A stretch of DNA of 46,851 bases, from the NCBI GenBank assembly GCA_947168085.1, contig CAMVKM010000003.1:1-46851 (forward strand), read 5' to 3'. Source of the DNA: an uncultured Clostridia bacterium (lineage in GTDB: Bacteria > Bacillota > Clostridia > Christensenellales > UBA1242). Positions 36,814 to 45,064 of this stretch are shown one piece after another (the stretch's first letter is position 1; the number at the start of each line of letters is the position of its first letter). Under the pieces are notes generated by a model. It was not told the origin of the DNA. It searched no databases and was given only the letters and a program-made list of their open reading frames with translations. The translations under genes were made by a program, and so were the position numbers.

Positions 36814-38155
36814 TTAAAAAATCCTTTACCAAACCCTTAAAAAAATCTCCACGTTCTTCAAAATTGTTAAATTCATCAAAACTTGCACATGCTGGAGAAA
36901 ACAACACAATTTTTTCATCTTTTTTAATTTTTTTCATTAAATTAAATGCTTGTTTTAGCGTTTTTGCAAAAAAAACTTTTAAAAAACCTGATTTTTTTGC
37001 AATTTTTTGTATTTTTTTACCAGTTTGACCAAAAGTCATGATTTGTGAAACATTGTTTGGTAATTTTTGAAAAAGGTTAAAAAAGTTTTCCTTTTTGTCA
37101 CTCCCACCCAAAAACAGCAAAATTTTTTCCTTAAAAGAATTTACAGCAAAAAGTGTTGAATGAATGTTTGTTGCCTTTGAATCATCAAAAAACTTTGTTC
37201 CATTTTTGCTGCCAACAAATTCAATTCGATGTGTTAGTGTTTTGAAATTGTTAACGACATTTTGAATTGATAAAACATTTACACCAAAAAGTTTTGCCAT
37301 TAAACCAGCACACAAAAAATTTGCCATGTTGTAACTTTTGGTTTTTTTGTTAAATTTTAAAATCTCTTTTTTGCCATTAACATTAAAAACAATTTGCTTT
37401 CCATCAAAAAAAGCACCTTGTAAATCATTTGGAAGATTAAACAGAGAAAACCAAAAAACTTTTGCCTTTAAATTTTTGGCAAAATTTCTTAATTTTTCAT
37501 CATCATAATTAATTACAGCAAAATCATCTTCCCCCATGTTTTGAAACAATTTTTGTTTTGCTAAAAAATAATCTTCAAAATTTTTGTAACGATCCAAATG
37601 GTCATCTGCAATGTTCAAAAATCCAGCAACTTTTGGTTTAAAAGTTTTTGTGTGTTCAAGTTGAAAACTGCTAACCTCACAAACAAAAACATCTCCCTTT
37701 TTTGCTTCGTGCACTTTTTCTGAAAAAGGCGTTCCAACATTTCCAACCAAAAAATTTTTTTTGCCATCAAATTTAAGCATTTGTGACAAAAGATTTACTG
37801 TTGTTGTTTTCCCATTTGTTCCAGTTACCGCAAGCACTGGATTTTTTGTCTGAGAAAAAGCAAGCTCAATTTCACTAATAATTTTAGCCGTTTTTGGCAA
37901 AATGTTTTTTACAATATTTTCAGAAATTCCTGGACTAATAATCACATAATTTATGTTTTTTAGGTTTTTTGCATTTAATTTTTTAATTTTTTCAGCTTTT
38001 TCTGGTAAAATTTTTGCATTTTTAAGTTCATCAAAAAGTTTTTTGTTTTTGTCATAAGCAAAAATATTAACATCTTTTTTCTCCAAAATTTTGCAAGCAC
38101 AAACCCCACTTTTTGCAAGCCCTAAAACCAAAATATTTTTCATTGTCACCTCCAA
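36797..38155 (-). CDS. murD: UDP-N-acetylmuramoylalanine--D-glutamate ligase
   Basis: AVTGTNGKTTTVNLL, EVSSFQLEHT, DDSKATNIHSTLFAV. Confidence 0.96.
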   Translation of the reverse strand: MEVTMKNILVLGLAKSGVCACKILEKKDVNIFAYDKNKKLFDELKNAKILPEKAEKIKKLNAKNLKNINYVIISPGISENIVKNILPKTAKIISEIELAFSQTKNPVLAVTGTNGKTTTVNLLSQMLKFDGKKNFLVGNVGTPFSEKVHEAKKGDVFVCEVSSFQLEHTKTFKPKVAGFLNIADDHLDRYKNFEDYFLAKQKLFQNMGEDDFAVINYDDEKLRNFAKNLKAKVFWFSLFNLPNDLQGAFFDGKQIVFNVNGKKEILKFNKKTKSYNMANFLCAGLMAKLFGVNVLSIQNVVNNFKTLTHRIEFVGSKNGTKFFDDSKATNIHSTLFAVNSFKEKILLFLGGSDKKENFFNLFQKLPNNVSQIMTFGQTGKKIQKIAKKSGFLKVFFAKTLKQAFNLMKKIKKDEKIVLFSPACASFDEFNNFEERGDFFKGLVKDFLNESNI

Positions 38156-38158
38156 AAA

Positions 38159-39163
38159 TCAAATCAAGCAAAGCAAAATTGCCAAAGTGCTTGAAACAAA
38201 ACTTACAACTATGTATATGGCAACAATTTTGGTTTCATGCATACCCTTTTTTTCAAAATGATGATGAAGTGGCGCCATTAAAAAAACACGGCGCTTAGTA
38301 AACTTAAAATGCACAACTTGAATAATCACACTTAAAGCACTCAACACAAAAACAAAGCAAATTAAAATAAGAAGTAGTTGCTGTCCACAAAAAGTGGCAA
38401 CACTGCAAATCACACCACCAAGTGCTAGTGAACCGGTGTCTCCCATAAAAATTTTTGCTGGAAAAAAATTAAAACACAAAAATGCCAAAACACCACCACT
38501 TATGCAGACGCACAAAAGAGTTAAGTTTTGCATTTGTTCACCAAAAATTAATGCTTGTCCAGCGTTTTCAAAATGCTGTCCACAAAGAAAAGTTACCACA
38601 CCTAAAGCAATTAAACACACAAAGCTAACACTTCCAGCAAGGCCATCTAATCCATCAGTTAAATTTGCACTGTTTGTAACTGCCAAAAAAGTGATGATAA
38701 CTAGTGGAATTATCCAAATTCCAATGTCAATTTCAGTCATGCCCCACGGAAGAAAAATTGCGGATTTAAGCAAACTGTTTTTGTAAACATAAACAGCAAC
38801 CAAAATTGAAATACCAGCTTGTCCAACAATTTTTTGATAAGCTTTAAGCCCCAAATTTTTGTGAGTTTTAATTTTTATAAAATCGTCCAAAAAACCCAAA
38901 ATACCATAAGACAAAAAAATCAAAAGTGAAATTGTTGCAAGGCTGGAATTTTCTGTTTTAAAAATCAAAAACGAAACAGTTGTTGCAAACAAAAAAATCA
39001 GCCCACCCAATGTTGGCGTGCCATTTTTTTGTTTGTGCGCTTCAACATAATGAAGAATTGTTTGCTTTGCTTTTGCTTGTTTTAAAATTTTTAATAACAA
39101 TGGAGCAAAACAAATTCCAACAAAAAAAGCAAACAAAAAACTAAGCAGCAATTTTGTTAGCAA
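38159..39163 (-). CDS. mraY: Phospho-N-acetylmuramoyl-pentapeptide-transferase
   Basis: KNGTPTLGGLIF, SANLTDGLDGLAGS, FMGDTGSLALGG, MAPLHHHFEKKG. Confidence 0.97.
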   Translation of the reverse strand: MLTKLLLSFLFAFFVGICFAPLLLKILKQAKAKQTILHYVEAHKQKNGTPTLGGLIFLFATTVSFLIFKTENSSLATISLLIFLSYGILGFLDDFIKIKTHKNLGLKAYQKIVGQAGISILVAVYVYKNSLLKSAIFLPWGMTEIDIGIWIIPLVIITFLAVTNSANLTDGLDGLAGSVSFVCLIALGVVTFLCGQHFENAGQALIFGEQMQNLTLLCVCISGGVLAFLCFNFFPAKIFMGDTGSLALGGVICSVATFCGQQLLLILICFVFVLSALSVIIQVVHFKFTKRRVFLMAPLHHHFEKKGMHETKIVAIYIVVSFVSSTLAILLCLI

Positions 39164-40695
39164 AATTTTCTCTCCTTATTTAATTTTTGATTTTCTTCTA
39201 AAATTGTTTGTTGGTCCGAATAAGGATATTTTACTCCCATTATGTCCAAATAATTTTCAGCACCCTTGCCACTCACAACTAACACATCACCTTTGTTTAA
39301 TTTTTTTAATCCAACAGCAATTGCAGTTTTCCTGTCAGCGATGCAAAGATAATTTTTTGAAACCATACCTTGTTCAATATCGCAAATTATGTCCATTGGT
39401 TTTTCAAAACGAGAGTTATCCGATGTAATAATTGAAAAATCTGCCAAATTATCACTAATTCTTCCCATAATTGGGCGTTTTTTTGTGTCTCTGTTTCCGC
39501 CGCACCCAAAAACAGAAACAACTTTTCCATCTGTTAGCGCTCTTACACTACTTAAAATGTTTTGTAGTCCATCGGGTGTATGAGCATAATCTAAGATTGC
39601 TTTTTTGTCATCACCCAAATCAATCACATTAAAACGCCCTTCAACACTTTGCATTTTTTGTAGTCCCTCTATCACAAATTTGTTGTCAATCCCCAAAAGT
39701 TTTGCTGCAGTTGCTGCTGCCAACATGTTGTAAAGATTAAACTTTCCACAAAGTTTTGTTTGCACTTTTAAAACTTCATCAAAAAGATTTAAAAAACAAG
39801 TTGTTCCATTTAAACTAAAATCTTCACGAACAGCAAAAACATCACTTGGATTTTCAATGCCAAAAGACAGCATTTTCAAGTTTTTTTCTTGGTTTAAAAA
39901 AATTTCTTTTCCACTTTCATCATCCACGTTTACAGCAATTGCATCACAAAATTTTGAATTTAAAAATTGTTGCTTTGTTTGTTTGTAGTTCTCAAAAGTT
40001 TTAAAAAAATCAAGATGATCTTGTGTTATGTTTGTCAAAACCCCAACATCAAATCTTGTTCCACAAAGTTTGTTTAAAGCAAGAGCATGAGCGCTCACTT
40101 CCATTGCAACATGGCTAACACCATTGTCTTTCATTTGCTTTAAAATTTCATAAAATTCAATTGGATCAGGTGTTGTGAGTTTTGCAGGCAATTTTTCGTT
40201 TCCAACAAAAATTCCAATAGTACCAATCACACCCGCCTTAAAACCAGCACTTTCAAAAATTGATTTTAAAATGTGCGTTGTTGTGGTTTTTCCATTTGTT
40301 CCGGTAACACCAACAATTTTTAAATTTTTTTGCGGATTACCAAAAAATTGGGCCGCACAAAGTGCCATGGCTTTTCTTGAATCTTTAACAACAATTTGTG
40401 GCAAATCAACAAAAAGTGGCCTTTCAACCACCAAAGCCCTTGCTCCTTTTTCCATTGCAATATCTGCAAAATTGTGACCATCAAAATTTTCACCCTTAAA
40501 ACAAAAAAACAAACTGCCTTTTAAATTTTCATTAGAATTAAATGCAAGTTTTTCAATGTCTATATCACTTAAATCACCAACAACATGTTTTGGATTTTGG
40601 TTTTTAAAAATTTCTTGTATGTTCATTTTGTCCCTCACATTTTTTATTATAACAAAAACACTTTGGCAAAAAGCATGTGCTACAAATAAAGTCAA
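39157..40695 (-). CDS. murE: UDP-MurNAc-tripeptide synthetase (MurE)
   Basis: GVTGTNGKTTTTHIL, EVSAHAL, LDYAHTPDGLQNIL, FGCGGNRDTKKRPIMG; N-terminus likely downstream at MNIQEI. Confidence 0.95.
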   Translation of the reverse strand: MTLFVAHAFCQSVFVIIKNVRDKMNIQEIFKNQNPKHVVGDLSDIDIEKLAFNSNENLKGSLFFCFKGENFDGHNFADIAMEKGARALVVERPLFVDLPQIVVKDSRKAMALCAAQFFGNPQKNLKIVGVTGTNGKTTTTHILKSIFESAGFKAGVIGTIGIFVGNEKLPAKLTTPDPIEFYEILKQMKDNGVSHVAMEVSAHALALNKLCGTRFDVGVLTNITQDHLDFFKTFENYKQTKQQFLNSKFCDAIAVNVDDESGKEIFLNQEKNLKMLSFGIENPSDVFAVREDFSLNGTTCFLNLFDEVLKVQTKLCGKFNLYNMLAAATAAKLLGIDNKFVIEGLQKMQSVEGRFNVIDLGDDKKAILDYAHTPDGLQNILSSVRALTDGKVVSVFGCGGNRDTKKRPIMGRISDNLADFSIITSDNSRFEKPMDIICDIEQGMVSKNYLCIADRKTAIAVGLKKLNKGDVLVVSGKGAENYLDIMGVKYPYSDQQTILEENQKLNKERKFC

Positions 40696-40699
40696 AAAG

Positions 40700-40937
40700 T
40701 TACATTTTAAGCAAAATTATTGCACCTTCAAACAAAAATTCATTTGGAGCCACCGACTGCCATAAAATCACACCACCGCTTCCATCAATTTCATATTCAA
40801 GTTTCATAGATTTTAAAATTGCTGCTGCTTGAGTTAAAGACAACCCAACAACATTTGGCATTTCAATTGTTCTTGATAGTTTTTTTAAATCTTCATCAAG
40901 ATTTGTTGGTAAAATTCCTAAATTATCAAAAATTGCT
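40700..40937 (-). pseudogene. PASTA-domain tail of the adjacent PBP, out of frame
   Basis: IFKAIFDNLGILPTNLDEDLKKLSRTIEMPNVVGLSLTQAAAILKSMKLEYEIDGSGGVILWQSVAPNEFLFEGAIILLKM. Confidence 0.7.
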
Positions 40938-42605
40938 TTAAAAATTTGCATAATATTGTCCAGCACCCGGTTCATTAACACAAAGCAAAAGTGCAAATTG
41001 CGGATTTTCAACAGGATAAGCCCCCACAAAGGACGAAATGTATTTGCCGTTTGCAATTTTACCATTTTCATATTTTTGTGCAGTTCCTGTTTTTCCAGCA
41101 ATTCTATAACCTGGCACAAAACTGTAAAGACCATCACTTTTGCTTACAACTTGCTCCATCATATTTAAAATGTTTTGGCTTGTTTCATGACTTACTGTTT
41201 TTGTTTTTGCAAAACAGGAATATTCTTTTTTAATTCCATTCGGATTTGTTACAGATTTTAAAAAGCAAGGCTCAAAAAGCGTTCCACTTAAAACCCCACA
41301 AACAGAAGTAAGCATTTGAAGTGGAGTTACTGCCACAGCTTGACCAAAACTAATCCTTGCAAGATCAACATTTTTCACAACACCTTGTGTCATCATAATT
41401 CCACCACTTTCACCAACAAAATCAATGCCAGTTTTTGAACCTATACCAAATTTTTTAAGATAATTATAAAACCTTTCAGTGCCAAGTCTTAAACCCAAAT
41501 CCATAAAAACACTGTTGCAGCTGTTTGCAAAACCTTCAACAAGAGTTTCGCTTCCATGCCCTGTTGTTTTCCAACATTTTATTTTTTGTCCATCAACAAT
41601 TCTAAAACCTGGGTCATAAAATCGTTCATCAAGGCTTGTTAATTTTTCCTCAAGAGCTGCTGCTGTTGTAAAAATTTTAAAAGTGCTTCCCGGCTCATAA
41701 ACATCTGTTATCATTGTGTTTTTACTAAAATTTAAAAGAGTTTGAAGATCATCTCTTGGCGGATTGTTTAAGTCAAAACTGTTGCTGGTTGCAACTGCCA
41801 AAATTTCACCATTTTGTGGATTCATTAAAATTGCCTGAACTTCTTTTGCTTGTTGTTCTTTTTGGGCTAAGTCAACAACCATTTGAAGCGCTTGCGTTAA
41901 ACTTAAATCAATTGTAAGCTGTATTGTTGAACCCTTCATTCCTTGAACATAAGAAGTTGTTGCGTTGCTAAGTTCAAGCCCTGTTATATCACTTTCTGTG
42001 TAGGTTGTTCCATTTAACCCTTTTAAAAGTTTGTCATAAAAAAGTTCCAAACCAAACTGTCCTTTTCCATCAATGTTGCAATACCCCAAAACACTGGACA
42101 AAAGTTTTTCATTTGGATAATATCTTGAACTTGTTTCACTCAAATAAATTCCATCAACATCTCTTTCGATTAATTCTTTTGCTTTTTCAAAAGGCACTTG
42201 TTGTTTAATTAAACTTTCAGAAACTTTTTTGTTCTGTGCCTTTTTTAAACACCAATCAAAATCAACATCCAAAACTTCGGTTAAAGTTTTTGCCACAGCA
42301 TCAGCATCTTTGATGTTGCTCGCTCTAACATAAACATTGTAGGTTGTGTAAGATGTTGCCAAAATTTCACCATTGCGGTCAACAATGTCCCCACGAAGTC
42401 CAGACATTGAAAGGTCACGCGTCCATTGTGATATTGCTCTTGTTTGAAGAGTTTTGCCACCAACAATTTGAATGCTAAAAAGTTTTATGATAACCACAAA
42501 AAACAAAAAGATTACTCCGCACCCAAGCGCAAGTAATCTCTTTTGTAATAAAAAAAATGAATATTTATGTTTTTGCAAAATGTTTTCTCCATTTGAATTT
42601 TGCAA
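40938..42605 (-). CDS. Class B penicillin-binding protein (FtsI/SpoVD-like), truncated by frameshift before PASTA domain
   Basis: GLRGDIVDRNGEILA, EPGSTFKIFTTAAALEE, AGKTGTAQKYENG; ends ...EPGAGQYYANF*. Confidence 0.92.
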   Translation of the reverse strand: MQNSNGENILQKHKYSFFLLQKRLLALGCGVIFLFFVVIIKLFSIQIVGGKTLQTRAISQWTRDLSMSGLRGDIVDRNGEILATSYTTYNVYVRASNIKDADAVAKTLTEVLDVDFDWCLKKAQNKKVSESLIKQQVPFEKAKELIERDVDGIYLSETSSRYYPNEKLLSSVLGYCNIDGKGQFGLELFYDKLLKGLNGTTYTESDITGLELSNATTSYVQGMKGSTIQLTIDLSLTQALQMVVDLAQKEQQAKEVQAILMNPQNGEILAVATSNSFDLNNPPRDDLQTLLNFSKNTMITDVYEPGSTFKIFTTAAALEEKLTSLDERFYDPGFRIVDGQKIKCWKTTGHGSETLVEGFANSCNSVFMDLGLRLGTERFYNYLKKFGIGSKTGIDFVGESGGIMMTQGVVKNVDLARISFGQAVAVTPLQMLTSVCGVLSGTLFEPCFLKSVTNPNGIKKEYSCFAKTKTVSHETSQNILNMMEQVVSKSDGLYSFVPGYRIAGKTGTAQKYENGKIANGKYISSFVGAYPVENPQFALLLCVNEPGAGQYYANF

Positions 42606-42695
42606 AGAAATTAAAGAAATTTTTAAACTTTTCGTAATTTTAACACAATTTTTTGTGTTTTTTTAAAAAATTTTTGCAAATTTTTTGCAAAAATG

Positions 42696-43301
42696 TTAAT
42701 TACCACCATTTTGAAGCTCATCTTGAATTTGCTGTTCTGGCGTTGTTTGGTCATCTAAAGTTTGTTCTTGTTCGTGAATTCTGTTTTCCATTTTTGCAAC
42801 TTTTTTTGCAAGATTGTTTATTGAAATCATGTTGTAACCAAAAAGTCCCAAAAACAAAACAATTAAAATAATGCCTGTGATTTGCCAAAATTTTTTGCGT
42901 TTTGATTCTGGTTTTAGCTGTTTTGTTTTTGCGTTTGACACAACAATTTTTTCTTTTATTTCAAGTTTTGGTTCTGGCTGTGATGGCGTGTCAACAACTT
43001 CTTTAAAACTATGTTTACTCAATTTTTGCAAAGCATTTTTATCTCCAAAAAAGGGATTTGTTCTGTCTAAAGTTTCACTTTTTTGCACAACTTCTTCCAT
43101 TGCATCTTCTTGAAAACTTGGCAAAGTTTGAGTTTCAATTTCACTAACAACTTTTTCATACTTTTTTGTTTTGTGAGTGTTGTCAAAAACGGCATCATAT
43201 GCTTTTTTGTTAACTTCGGCAAAACTTTTAACACTTTCACTTTCTTCAAAATCAGTTTCAACTTTTGTTTTAGTTTTAATTTCAGAAAATTTCTCTGCCA
43301 T
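42696..43301 (-). CDS. FtsL-like bitopic protein with long N-terminal cytoplasmic region
   Basis: Position between rsmH and PBP; KRKKFWQITGIILIVLFLGLFGYNMI TM followed by coiled-coil-like LAKKVAKMENRIHEQEQTL. Confidence 0.6.
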   Translation of the reverse strand: MAEKFSEIKTKTKVETDFEESESVKSFAEVNKKAYDAVFDNTHKTKKYEKVVSEIETQTLPSFQEDAMEEVVQKSETLDRTNPFFGDKNALQKLSKHSFKEVVDTPSQPEPKLEIKEKIVVSNAKTKQLKPESKRKKFWQITGIILIVLFLGLFGYNMISINNLAKKVAKMENRIHEQEQTLDDQTTPEQQIQDELQNGGN

Positions 43302-43334
43302 ACAATTTTATTCCTCCCCTTTTTGTTTTATGAT

Positions 43335-44273
43335 TCAAAGTTTTTCTGCAATTCTAAGCTTTGCAGAGTGGCTACGTGAATTTTCTTTCATTTCTTCTTC
43401 ACTTGCCAAAATTGGTTTTTTTGTTAACACAATAATTTCTTTTTTGTGCCCACAAGAGCAAATTGGCATTTCCGGTGGACACAAACAATCTGTTTTTAAA
43501 ATGTTAAAAGCATTTTTAACTGCCCTATCTTCAAGCGAGTGAAAACTCAAAATCACAAGTCTTCCACCCTTTTTCAAACTTCTTGCCAAATTTAAAATGC
43601 AGTCACAAAGCCCATCAAGTTCGCGGTTCACTTCTATTCTTATGGCTTGAAAAACTTTTTTTGATGGATGTCCACCAGCAAACTTAAATTTTGCAGGAAT
43701 GCTTTTTGCAATAATTTCATTAAGTTCAAATGTTGTTTCAATTGGTTTTGTTTCACGAGCCAGCACAATGTTTTTTGCAATGTTGTTTGCAAATTGCTCT
43801 TCGCCATACTCTTTAAAAATTTTTGCAAGATCTTGTTTGCTGTAGTTGTTAACGACAAAAAAGGCATCTAGTTTTTGTGTTTGGTCCATTCTCATATCAA
43901 GTTTTGCGTTGTGCATATATGAAAACCCGCGCTCTGGAGTGTCGATTTGATAAGAACTAACCCCAAGGTCAATCAAAATTCCGTCAAAAGAATCAATGTT
44001 AAAAGCTTGCATTGCTTTTTTGAAATCTTTAAAATCACAATGAAAAAACTTAACACGCTCGCCAAAAGTTTTTAATCTTTCTTGTGAAACTTTTAATGCA
44101 TTTTCATCTTTATCCAAACACAAAAGAGTTCCGTTTTTTAGCTTTTTGGCAATCAACGTGGAATGTCCTGCTCCACCAACAGTGCAATCAAGATAAGTTC
44201 CATCTGGTTTTATGTCAAGCCCATCAATGCATTCCTTTGCCATAACTGAAAAATGTTTAAATTCCATCGTCAA
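43335..44273 (-). CDS. rsmH: 16S rRNA (cytosine(1402)-N4)-methyltransferase RsmH
   Basis: DGTYLDCTVGGAGHS, DGILIDLGVSSYQID, ERGFSYM, LVILSFHSLEDR. Confidence 0.96.
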   Translation of the reverse strand: MTMEFKHFSVMAKECIDGLDIKPDGTYLDCTVGGAGHSTLIAKKLKNGTLLCLDKDENALKVSQERLKTFGERVKFFHCDFKDFKKAMQAFNIDSFDGILIDLGVSSYQIDTPERGFSYMHNAKLDMRMDQTQKLDAFFVVNNYSKQDLAKIFKEYGEEQFANNIAKNIVLARETKPIETTFELNEIIAKSIPAKFKFAGGHPSKKVFQAIRIEVNRELDGLCDCILNLARSLKKGGRLVILSFHSLEDRAVKNAFNILKTDCLCPPEMPICSCGHKKEIIVLTKKPILASEEEMKENSRSHSAKLRIAEKL

Positions 44274-44970
44274 CTTCTCCCAAAAGTGTTAACTTGCAAT
44301 CAACTTGATCACAAGATGTAAGATAGTAAGGCACGCCGTGAACATCATATTCAAGTTTAACTCGGCAATTTTTTCCGTGAAGATGACCATAAATCACGCA
44401 GTTTGGCTTGTAGTTGTCAATAATGTTAGTCACATCACTTGGCATCATTTTTGAATTAAATGGTGGATAATGTGTCATAACAACAACAAAATCATCTGGC
44501 TTTCTTTTTGATTGCATATCTTGCAAACTTAAGTCCAAACGAATAAGTTCTCGCTTAAAAATTTTTTCATCTTCTTCTGTTTTAAATTCTTGTTCTGGAA
44601 CTGTCCAACCACGGCTTCCACAAACCAAAACTTTTCCAAAACGAAGGCAATCATTTTGAACAGCAAACATTGTTTGGGGACAAATGCTTCTAACCTGGCT
44701 TATGCTTTTCCACCAATAATCATGATTTCCACGCAAAATCACTTTTGTTCCTGGAAGGTTGCCAATCAAATCCAAATCTGGCTTTGCTTCTTCAAGATAC
44801 ATTCCCCAGCTTATGTCCCCTGCAAGCAAAACCAAATCTTTGTCTGTAACTTTTTGTTTCCAGTCTTCACAAATACGCTGAAAATGGTCCTCCCAACCTG
44901 GGCCAAAAATGTCCATTGGTTTTTCCACCACAGAACTTAAATGTGTGTCACTTATTGCAAAAATTTTCAT
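44257..44970 (-). CDS. Calcineurin-like metallophosphoesterase
   Basis: AISDTHLS, LLAGDISWG, ILRGNHDYWW, VMTHYPPF, YGHLHG. Confidence 0.92.
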   Translation of the reverse strand: MKIFAISDTHLSSVVEKPMDIFGPGWEDHFQRICEDWKQKVTDKDLVLLAGDISWGMYLEEAKPDLDLIGNLPGTKVILRGNHDYWWKSISQVRSICPQTMFAVQNDCLRFGKVLVCGSRGWTVPEQEFKTEEDEKIFKRELIRLDLSLQDMQSKRKPDDFVVVMTHYPPFNSKMMPSDVTNIIDNYKPNCVIYGHLHGKNCRVKLEYDVHGVPYYLTSCDQVDCKLTLLGEVDDGI

Positions 44971-45027
44971 ATTCTTCTCCCTTTTTATTTTAACACTTTT
45001 GTGGCCTTTTTGGCAAGTGATTTTTTA

Positions 45028-45064
45028 AAATAAAAAAAGAGCGATTTTTCACTCTTTTTAGTTG
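45028..45064 (-). terminator. Terminator after right-edge GLUG gene
   Basis: AAAAAAAGAGCGATTTTTCACTCTTTTTA. Confidence 0.55.

Noticed and set aside
40938-40952. -1 programmed frameshift at A AAT TTT heptamer in the PBP gene
   Set aside because: A canonical-looking heptamer is present, but the -1 frame reaches a stop after a few codons; the PASTA domain is in the +1 frame.
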